From Andrena cerasifolii (Eukaryota > Arthropoda > Insecta > Hymenoptera > Andrenidae), in contig NC_135129.1 in NCBI RefSeq assembly GCF_050908995.1, forward strand, positions 2,542,001-2,606,000: a stretch of DNA of 64,000 nt, read 5' to 3'. This document shows, piece by piece, positions 54,966 to 64,000 of this stretch. The notes beneath the pieces are model-generated. The model was not told the origin of the DNA, ran no database searches, and saw only the letters and a program-made list of their open reading frames with translations. The position numbers were made by a program, and so were the translations under genes. Numbering within the stretch: the first letter of the stretch is position 1; each line of letters opens with the position of its first letter.

Positions 54966-56492
54966 ATTTTAAAACTAAGTAATGTTTCGCTTTGCACAAA
55001 TTTTGTATTAAATAAATAAATTTTCCAATCATATTAAATATCTGTTTTTCATTTACACAAGTTTTGTGCAAATTAGACAGGAATGAACAATTAGTTAAAG
55101 TTTCCTAGTGTTTTTGATAAATATTATCAACATTATTCCATAAATATAAATTTTATAATATATTTGTCAATTTCTCGAAAATTCTCGAAAATTCAAGAAG
55201 TATGATCAGATTTCTGATTTCTCGAGATAGAAAAAACATCGAGAAATCAGGAACACTGCTCCAGAAACATGTTCCTTCCACTCAGAACAGGAATTACCCA
55301 CCTATTTCCATTCCCCGAACTACCAGAATTTCCCGAAAGTGTATAGAAATCGTAACTCTACTCGAGAACGCCCCCAGAGATACTGTGCACGCCATTCTTC
55401 TTCGCGCGTAAACCAAAACAGGAGCTCGTACGTACTAAATAGCGCAGGGGTGACTGAACATGCCCGATTTTTGCGTAAATCGCTGTTAGACGCGTCCATC
55501 CTCCTCGACGGTTTGAGGCCGCTGAACACAAGCTTACGGACCACTCGTTTCCACGGGCCGTTACTTTGCCTCTGACTGGACGTGAAATATTGCCGGAAAC
55601 AGAGGGACCGTTCCTGCTGGCTTGTTGTGCCGCGGCTGGCTCGTCTCGGGTATTAACCGTTGCCCGCGACGTATGTTTCGGAGGTTTTAAAAATTTTTAA
55701 TCGGGCTCTGACACGGGCTTCCGAGCAATCCTATTAAACGTGTCCAGCGGAAAGGGGGATGAGAGGGAACGTCGTCTTACCGCTGTTTCGCGGCAAACAT
55801 TTTTGCACGGGCGCATTGTGTCGTTCCCTTTGCGGCAGCAGTGAATTCCACTGCTCGGGGAACGCTTTCATCTCCGCTCGAGCAATATCCTTTTTCGCGG
55901 GGTTATGGGGAATTGCTTTCGGGAAATGCTTGGCTGCTTTCGATTCCACTGTCTCGACGGTCGCGTCCTTAATGTTTGCTGGACTCGGGGTGCGACAACT
56001 TTTGGACAACGGGAGTCAGGTTTGCGGTAGTAGCGGAGTTTTTAAAGTCCGAGGCTAATCGGTGGGTATTTTGGTTAATTATTACATGTGTTACGAGAGT
56101 CGGGGAAATTGATTCTTACAGGAAGGTATGTCTGATTAAATTTCAGTAGTTAATTGTGTTGATATCGTATGGTTCAATGAGGAAATTTCAACAAGTTGTG
56201 AGAAATCGATATGGATTTTACGGTGGGAGAATATAGTCGAGGAAGTAGGTTAACGCACGCGTGTTGTTAAAATATAGGTACAAGATGTTGCTACTGCTCC
56301 TTGTGCCTTAAACAGCGTTATGTTTGATAGTAAAAAATTTATTTCCCGATCGTCAAATTTCCTTCATTGAAATGAGTCTATAGGTGCGGATATTTTCGGT
56401 GCACACTCTGCGTCTGAAGTAAAGTATTTCTGCTTCGTCTGAACCGTCCATTGGGCTATTTCAATCTGTGAACCAAATTAGTATTGACCTTT
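54966..56492. other. Unannotated DNA with a CpG-rich block
   Basis: The block from about 55550 to 56050 is CpG-rich with overlapping frames (91 and 99 codons on opposite strands). No gene is recognised. Confidence 0.4.
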
Positions 56493-57060
56493 CACAGTGG
56501 GTGGCCAAATTATTATACTCCAACAAAAAGCTTTGAGATTTTGTAAGTTTAAACGATGCAATCTCTGCGAAAATTATTTAAAAACCGCATTTTAACGCTT
56601 GAAGTTTCTACATTTTGAATCAGGGACTCAATTTTTTTACATCCATTATGGTACTGTTTCATCAAGATGAAGTGCAGGAAACGAAGCTTCAGAAATTTTT
56701 GCCTAGTTTTAACGTATGCACGGGCCAACAAATTTTTTTTCCAGTAAATCCAACGAAGAGCTCTCAGAGAGGAAACATTTCTCTTTAATTTCGGTTCTTT
56801 AGTTTTGTTGTATGATTTTTATTGGCCGAGTCATTCGCGATCGAAGCTAAAAAGGTACTTTCCACTTTGAACACCTATAACTTGCGAACTCGTGAGCGTA
56901 GACACATTTTCATGAGTGTTTTGGAAAACTAAGAAAGTTTCCTTTCAGAACCTTTAGCTGCCAATTTAAGATTTTTTTTTAATTGTGTTAAATCCATTTC
57001 AAAATGATTCCAAAAATTGACGAAAATCTTTTGAGTATAATAATTTGGCCACCCTCTGTA
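56493..57060. mobile_element. Tc1/mariner-type MITE, family N
   Basis: The left end reads CA-CAGTGGGTGGCCAAATTA and the right end, in reverse complement, TA-CAGAGGGTGGCCAAATTA, both continuing TTATACTC. The left TA is mutated to CA. CAGTGGGTGGCC starts are typical of Tc1-like elements. The 568-bp body has no transposase frame. Confidence 0.75.
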
Positions 57061-57984
57061 AATCCCTGGTACTGAAACCTATGATAGTCTTTAATCTCAA
57101 AGAAAGAGGAGGCATGAAGATTTCGCTCTTGCCAATCAAATCCATTAATTAATAGAAACAATAAAGAATACACAAACTGAGAAATAAACGAGAGTAAATA
57201 CTTCAGGAACTCGCAACAATATCAAAAGTATATCGATTTAATTGGATCTCAATTGAGTGTCAGAAAAATATACAAAGATTGTGGATGCTTCAGTAAACCC
57301 CTTTAGATATTATGAAGAATGCTAGAAACACGTCTACTTAATAGAACTTCAACTCTGCCTTAAGAAGCAATGGACCATTCCAACCAGGAATAATAAACGC
57401 TTGAATAATTTACAATGAAATGTACGCGGTACGCGCCAAGAGGAAGCGTAAATCTTCATGGACCGCGAAACGTCACCGAATCCATTTCTCTTTTCTGATA
57501 CGTCCCGAGCAGCGTAACTTTCTGGCGTGATCTTTATTTACGCGCGCGGAAAAATATGGAATGTGACGTCCCCGCTGGCGTCATAATTCAAGTCCTCGTA
57601 AGTCCGTTTCGCGGTACAAGCATCCTGTGCCAAAAAGAGTGTTAGAAATGTCACGCCGTCACTTCGCCGCGGTTCCAAGTTCCAAGTGTATGATACGTAC
57701 GAGGGCTGGAAGTATCGCGAGTTTTCTTATGGCAGCAAAATTATTCGATAATAACTATAAAAAGTATCAAGAAAAGTGCCTCAAGTTTTATTTAAAGATT
57801 CGTTCTTTTTCCATGTTCTCCATCCGACGACGAAAGAAACATGAAACTGTTCATTAGAACACCATTCTCACAGTCCTGAAGGATTTATAGCTGTATTTTC
57901 CTGTTAAGTGTAACAAATAAGTATAGTTACATTAATGGAATTCTTAAGATTTCCCTGAATGTGGGGATAATTTAGTTTCTATCT
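57061..57984. other. Unannotated unique DNA
   Basis: No exon or repeat was recognised. A 76-codon frame at 57627-57857 has no known domain. Confidence 0.4.
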
Positions 57985-58100
57985 CAAGTGTTTTCCAACC
58001 ATTTTTGAGCTGCGATCCCCTTTTATAATATTAAATATTCAAATAACCTGCGATCCCCATATCAGGTAAAGTAGATTTATCAAGTTAAAGAGAACACATT
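57985..58100. mobile_element. Possible hAT-type terminus
   Basis: CAAGTGTTTTCCAACCATTT followed by TGAGCTGCGATCCCC resembles hAT ends (CAGTG.TTCCCAACC ... GCGACCCC). A second GCGATCCCC lies 38 bp further at 58050. The opposite end was not found. Confidence 0.4.
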
Positions 58101-60663
58101 CAAAATAGGTATTTCAGAATATAATTCTAACTTAATAATATTAAAAATAAACCAAACTTGGTTAACACCTAAGGGGTAAAACGTAGTGTACCTTTGACAA
58201 TCGTTTGTGGGTAAACAAAGAAATAAGTGGAAAATCTGTTTAAACGCCTTTATGACACACATCTTAAGTAGTTTCCAGCTATTTTTTTTTCTTATCTTCT
58301 TTTCAAAATTTCACTTTAAACGCATCTTTCTCGGAACCACATTTTTCAAATTAGCCAGCAGCAGCATTTGAGCAAATTTTATTCGATTCACTTGAAATTT
58401 TTACAGTAGCTTCTAAACTACATTCTCCATCGAAGTGCGCGCGCTACGAATAACACTTGTATTAATTCCACCTACTAACAGAAAACTCCAAGTTCCTTTC
58501 CCCCTAGTACATGTATTCAATCTTCTGAATAGCACTGTAACAGTTGACGAGGTGCCCGTTATAATTGGCACGTTTAAGAGAGAGGCCTTTGCGACCGTTC
58601 TCGCAAAACAGGCACGAAGGAGATGACGATGACGAACGACAAAGTCGCGCGAACAGGTCAGCGATTTCTTTCTTCGCTTCACCCACGAGCCACCTTGGTC
58701 TATAAAGTTTCCACGCTCGATCCTTGGCGCGACTGCGAGATAAAGGGTCTCCATTCCCATGAGCGCCATAAATCTGGGAGTGTGTGCGTACGACCGAGTA
58801 TGAATTTCAAAGGTTTCACCGGGGAACAACCTCTCCATTAATCGATTCCATAAACATCGTTTAAGCATGACGGGACGTGACAAGAAAGCTACTCGGAAAA
58901 TGTATATCTCTCGCCGACTTGCTTGCATAATATAACAAAAACGAGTTATTTATCGAGAAGCTTTTTACCTCCAGATCGAATAATGAATTTTCCCGTTACG
59001 AGGGTGGGATGTACTTGAGGCGCGGCATGAACGCGGGGAGAAGGAAGTCAGCGATCACGTTGTGCTTTCTGTTTTTAAAAGTTGAACGAAAATTCGTCCA
59101 CTCCTCGATTCCCGCTCGCGAACGCAGCATTCGCGGGGCGCGTCTTATGAAATACGATCGTGTTAATGAAAATGGGTCGATTGCGCCCTATTGTTTCGCC
59201 CAATGGAACGCTGCATTCACTGAAAACCGACTTCATTCTATGGTTAAAATTATTGGCGCGAAAATGGTCCGATTCAGATAATGGCATTACATTTTTCTTC
59301 CTTTTGGGGGAGGATGGAAATCGTTCCTCTCTTCGCATTCGATTCCCCACCCTTTTCTACTGTACTTTGCGTGTTACGATCAACGAAGCTTTTGTAGACG
59401 GAAATAGGTACCGCTGAGCGTGAAAAAGCAGTGTTTAATCGATACTTCTTTGAACCATAAATTTGTAAGACGCAAGACGTTAAAGTTTAACGTCGCGCGA
59501 TTAAAAATAAAATAGTTACACGAGTAAGGCGATTAAAGCGTGGAAATGATGAGATAAATCTCGGAGACAGCGCGAAGTAAACGAGTATTCTTAACTTGGG
59601 ACATTTTTCCTTTAACACGGAACTCTCCTCGGGTTACAAAGTCGTAGCGTGTCCTTCGGAACGATTTCGCGAGGCTCCTAGAAGCGAGCTTCTACTCTTT
59701 AACTGGCTTTACATATTCAATTCGCATTCGTGAATCCAATTACCTCCACGCGCCTTTCTAAAAACAATGAACGGCGAATGCTTCGCTATTTAGCATCGTA
59801 TCTCGTTTACGTAACAAGGAAAATACGACCAATTGTGGAAGTAACGAAGGATACTAGCATCCCTTCCCGTGTTCTATATTTCTTTCGACAACGAAGAAAG
59901 CTGGGAATCCCTCATAAATTTCATTCATTAACGAGCGAGCATCGTGTTATTTCTGTGTCCAGTGTAGTGAATGATCAGATCCCAATTTCTGCAATTTCAA
60001 TGTTTACCAATGTAACCCATGGAGCATTTCTTTTCCACGAGTTTACACGCACCGTGAACATGAAGGTTTCTCTTTTGATTCGAAAAGTAACGCCGAGAGA
60101 ATGGATAACTGTGCAAGTAAATGGGCGTTACAGCGATCGTGTGAAAAATTCAGTGGAACAGTAGTCGAACCGAGCCATTCCCCAGTTTCAGCGTTGCGAT
60201 GGCTATCGCGGAACGATTTGAAATTCGTCTGTAGCCTTTGCATTCCGAAATGACAGTCTCGTATCGGGGGACGTAACCGTGCGTACATATGCGTGTGCCG
60301 AACTGAATGCAGGCTGTTCTGCATCGCAAACGTGGCCGCTAACGATATCGTTCGCACTGTGCCAAATGGGACGACGGATCGACACGCGAAATTTTCCCTT
60401 ACGAAACGGAATTCCAGTAATTGGAATCGCTTTGGAAAGGCCTCTAACGGCGAAGAAATTAACGGTTACGCGAAACGTCAGCCCTTTTGCTGTAACCCCT
60501 GCGAACATAGTGTTCTATGTACGCTGTTCGGGACGAAGTACAAATTTTACGATCATTTATGTATCGATCCTTCACTGAACAGATAATCTTGCCGCAGGAG
60601 AAATATGAGAGGTTCTACCCCCGATAGAATAAATAAGTGGGATCTTCGGTTAGATTTAACTGA
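58101..60663. other. Unannotated unique DNA
   Basis: Open frames of 171 codons (58413-58928, minus) and 144 codons (59730-60164, plus) lie here. Neither translation shows a domain or signal peptide, and both are crossed by frames on the opposite strand. I do not call them genes. Confidence 0.35.
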
Positions 60664-61202
60664 CAAGGGGAGGACACTATGTGGTAGACAACGATTTTTA
60701 TGAGCCTATGGCGAAAATAAGAAAATAGGAGTCCGAGCGTTTCTGCCAGTGGGCCTTAATAATTGAGATATTTACATGGAAATTATTAAAAATTTCATAG
60801 TGGCCGTGGGGTTTTAATGGGTAAAAATCCCGCACTACTCTGGCGCCCCCGGTGGGATTCCCCTCTGAAGGAGTCAGGGTGCCTTTTGAAGATTTCTCCA
60901 AGTTAAAAAAAAAATTATAAAAAAACATTTATAAGGAAAAATTTATAATGTTTTTTTTTAACGTGGAAACATCTTCAAAAGGCACCCCGACGCCTCCAGA
61001 AAGGAATCTTGCACAGGCGCCAGGGTAGCGTGGGATTTTTACCCACTAAAACCCTAAATTTTTAATAATTTACACGTAAATATCTCTATTATTAAGGCAT
61101 ATTCGCTGAAACGCTCGGACACCCATTTACTTATTTTCGATATAGATCCATCGTGCCAAGGCTCATCAAAATCGGTGTCTACCACATGGTGTCCTCCCCT
61201 TG
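60664..61202. mobile_element. Family D palindromic element, complete copy
   Basis: The ends CAAGGGGAGGACACTATGTG and, inverted, CATGGTGTCCTCCCCTTG enclose two near-identical inverted arms of about 240 bp. Arm landmarks are GAGCGTTTCTGCC (or inverted GAAACGCTCGGAC), GGGTAAAAATCCC, and CTGGCGCC. An A/T-rich centre at 60905-60960 would form the loop. It is non-coding. The flanks (TGA and TAA) do not form a clear duplication. Confidence 0.85.
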
Positions 61203-62766
61203 TAAATATAAAATTATTCTCAATTTTCTACAAAGCTAGTTAGTATTATTAGGAAATCCTCCTCGACTTTATTAAGTTTCAAATGCCTCCTTAGAACAAA
61301 TTATAACTTCCTGACTAACAAGAGTAAGCCCCTAATGCGTCTTGTCCCACGACGCTATCGAGCAGGATCTTACGAGCAACAGGAAACTGGGGGAAAAGAG
61401 AGAGAAAATTGGGCAAGTGGAAATAGAAAGAGAGACAGGCGTAAGGGCGCAGACAGGGGTTGGGCGATGGAGGGGGTGAGATGGAGAGATTACGAAGTTG
61501 TATATTCGCGAAAAGTAGTCGGGAACTTTACCCGTGGGGTGACTCCCAAGAACGACCGAGCAGAGAGAGAGACTGGGGATAAATCGAAGGAAGATAAACG
61601 TTCTCCAACACAGCGGCGACAGAAATTTGTATCGTCGTTCGTTCCCTTTCTTCTTGCTCCCTTCCCTGGACGCGAGACGACGCGACATCGATAGGACGAG
61701 GGCCAGTCGCCGACAATGGGCCTGCGAAAATTGTCCAGTCTCTTTGATGGCCGACTTTCGGGGTGAACTACACGCCACATGGAATTTAAATGTTCCGCGG
61801 GGTGCGTGCGACTGCGTATCGATCGCTCGTAATACGGGCAACGAAATTCGGAGGGATGAAATTTCTCGGCTGGAACGTTGAAAAATTGTTTGCTCACCGA
61901 AACGAGAGTAACGATCCTATGAATGGCCAAATTGGATGCAGAAATTCATATGTCGATATTTCTTCTTCTTTTTTTTTTTTGATACATGCACACGAGTACC
62001 TCAGAATAAGAGTGGTGTACGCGGAAAAAGTTGTGAATGCGAATATTTCAGCAGCTATATCGAGCTCGCGATTCTTTCAGAAACAAGAGTATTTCAGTTA
62101 CGCCACTCCTGTGCTGGGAGGTTTACACATTTGTGCCACCGACAAGTTTCATTTGATTTTCTAGAATGTACCTACCAACTGTCTCTGCATACTCACAAGA
62201 CAATAGCATGGTGTTCCATGTGAGCGTGCGGAGTGTAATTATAAAAATAACTCACGGTTACCCACAGACCATCACTCTTGCCCTCCTCAGCAAGAATGCA
62301 GTTAGCTGCGCGATGAAGGTGATCGTGGTAATGAGCGATATTTTCTTTATGGTACGTCTTGAGTTTCTCATCGATCCTCTGCATTCTTGTTGAAGAAGGG
62401 CACTGCAATTCTGAACATGCACACTTTGAACCACGCCTATTGACACTTCCGTGTTCCACGTACGCAATGCTGTCTACAAAATTCTGGCTCACACACTTCT
62501 CCAAGATAAGACGATACAGAGCTGCCGGGACAATTGTTCTTACTCTCTAATTCTCAAGTCGACGTAATTTCCGCGGGAATTTCGAATCGCGTCCTTTGGA
62601 CGCTCCTCGTCCTGCTGAGGCGCGAGACGGTACCGGTGGCGTGAAATTTGGAAAGAATGCATAAGCGTGGACCGCGGAAGAACGGGACCCCGTTGTGCTG
62701 GACGTGGCTCAAAGTGGCTTAAAGCCGTGGTTGCACAACAATGACTGAAGAATCCTGATTGGTTAG
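61203..62766 (+). other. Presumed intron upstream of the receptor exon
   Basis: A 169-codon minus-strand frame (61332-61841) and a 119-codon plus-strand frame (61335-61694) overlap in purine-rich DNA and are unrecognised. On the minus strand 62261-62473 forms an open stretch between an acceptor-like TTTTGTAG and a donor-like GTAACC; see the finding on it. No signal-peptide exon could be identified. Confidence 0.4.
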
Positions 62767-62909
62767 GGCTGGTAAACGGCGGTTTACACGAGAAACGGCT
62801 GCTAAACGACCTGCTGGATCCGTACAACGTGCTGGAGCGTCCGGTGGGCAACGAGTCCGACCCTCTCGTGTTGAGTTTCGGCCTTACACTAATGCAAATA
62901 ATCGACGTT
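62767..62909 (+). CDS. Nicotinic acetylcholine receptor alpha subunit, exon 2 (partial gene)
   Basis: This exon encodes the N-terminal helix and first strand of the ligand-binding domain of a nicotinic acetylcholine receptor subunit, a ligand-gated cation channel of neuronal membranes. In frame it reads GLHEKRLLNDLL, DPYNVLERPVGNESDP and LSFGLTLMQIIDV. These match the conserved start of insect alpha5/6/7-type subunits, and the LSFGLTLMQIIDV form points towards the alpha7 type. NES is a potential N-glycosylation site. The exon ends at IIDV, directly followed by GTAAGTG, a strong donor in phase 0; insect relatives have an intron after the same valine. The start is set by the AG at 62765-62766, giving phase 1; an alternative AG is at 62749-62750. 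The pyrimidine tract is weak. The signal-peptide exon upstream and DEKNQLL-type exon downstream are not in view. Confidence 0.9.
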
Positions 62910-64000
62910 GTAAGTGCAGATAATAATACCATACTATGAAACTCTATATTTTCTCTGTAAGGAACGCATAAAAGACCTTCTCTCTACGTAACACGCACAC
63001 CCGCACACCTAGTACAACAGAGATATGTATGCGCAGGTGTACTCGTTTATCCAAGTGCGAGTTAAGTGAGTTGCAACAGACAGAACGTCCTTTTTGCAGA
63101 CTTTACCACGAGTAGTGATAATTGCATGCCACTCTTTCTTTTAATGTTCATTGTCTATGGCTGAGTAAATATTAGTGAGAACGCTGCTCCACTTCCATGC
63201 ATGTACGGTGACTCACAGATTTCTTTCAGCAACAGTAACACACTTTCGGAAATGATAAATATAATTATTCTTATTTTGATTAATTTAGTTACTGTTAGTG
63301 AGTGAAATCCTTGAAATGTTCTTTCTCGAATAACATCTCGTCATCATTGAATTATAGTAGAGTTCGAGCAAGTAGATAGTGATTGGAGCGTACAATTTCA
63401 ATGTAATAACGCTGTGATTTTCCGAACAGCGTTTGGTAGTATCGATTCTGCAGAAAATATTGTAGAATTTGTAAATCAGTTGTATATTCGTGTAACATTC
63501 TTTTGCGTCTACAGTGTGCCTGAGAAACATTCTACGTTTTCTCAGTTCTTTTCGTAATTCCTTTCAAGCAAAATCTGTAATTGTGTTAATGAGTTCTGAA
63601 GACGTTGTATCGTGTGTAGAATCAGTGATTATGGTGATATTATGATACTTCAAATTTTTAATCCAGAAATGTGTTTGATATATTATACCATATTAATCAA
63701 GACAGTAGATAGTTTTCGACTTTCAAAGCTCAAAGCAAATGAGATTAGTACGGTATATCAGAAGTATAATTAAATCTGCGAGGCACTGTATTTTGTAAAT
63801 TCAAAGAAGTTGATGGGCATGTAGAGTGGTTTAGTAGCTATTCCCACGTAATTATCTCTGAAACTATGGGAGTTATGAAATAGTTCATTCAACTAAATGT
63901 GCATAGTTCAGAGGAAGATTGTTTATAGTGATAATGGTTTCTGTTTGTTGATTTAAGTATGCTTTAACTTCCCTTTCCACGATTTTCAAGTAGAACAATA
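62910..64000 (+). other. Presumed intron downstream of the receptor exon
   Basis: The interval starts with the GTAAGTG donor and runs to the window edge. It is AT-rich beyond 63240. No further receptor exon, transposon or RNA gene is recognisable; the next exon must lie beyond the window. Confidence 0.6.

Noticed and set aside
62310..62350. Receptor exon 1 (short ATG frame ending at ATG|GTACGT)
   Set aside because: The 13-residue peptide is too short and not a convincing signal sequence, and GTACGT is a weak donor.

Overview
The window looks like insect nuclear DNA, most probably from a bee, ant or wasp. It has almost no coding sequence, blocks of CpG-rich unique DNA alternating with AT-rich DNA, and many short inverted-repeat transposons. 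The hymenopteran assignment is inferred from this texture and was not tested by any search. No rRNA, tRNA, CRISPR or operon-like structure is visible.

The only confident host coding sequence is a 143-bp exon at 62767-62909 (+). It encodes the start of the extracellular domain of a nicotinic acetylcholine receptor alpha subunit of the alpha5/6/7 group and ends at a consensus GTAAGT donor. I infer that most of the window is first-intron or upstream DNA of this receptor gene. The signal-peptide exon was not found.

The rest is largely transposons. Non-LTR retrotransposon remnants lie at 1-340 (reverse transcriptase, minus strand) and 5335-5950 (RNase H and C-terminal domain, plus strand). TTAA-flanked, hairpin-like MITEs of the piggyBac type lie at 3714, 7665, 18177, 18956, 20335, 26300, 30328, 31044, 34651 and 47583. 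TTA-flanked palindromic elements with CAAGGG ends lie at 9338, 14840-15569, 35460 and 60664. TA-flanked elements starting GGG lie at 12116, 17584, 35122 and 44543; the one at 17584 is a pogo-type transposon with a recognisable transposase N-terminus. Tc1/mariner-type elements lie at 38817, 56493 and probably 28095. hAT remnants lie at 25235, 54360 and 57985.

Three structures stand out. First, 41682-44055 is a Foldback-like element with long inverted arms built from a 173-bp tandem repeat and flanked by a near-perfect 9-bp target duplication. Second, 17584-19354 is a pogo transposon that received two different TTAA MITEs, one inside its transposase frame. Third, 34651-36311 is a three-deep nest of elements from three superfamilies.

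The CpG-rich blocks (about 6500-7250, 8500-9200, 10040-10750, 14290-14780, 15900-17450, 21780-22600, 29100-30120, 32100-32520, 33420-34200, 36700-38560 and 55550-56050) hold long open frames on both strands. None resembles a known protein, and I treat them as non-coding, possibly regulatory.
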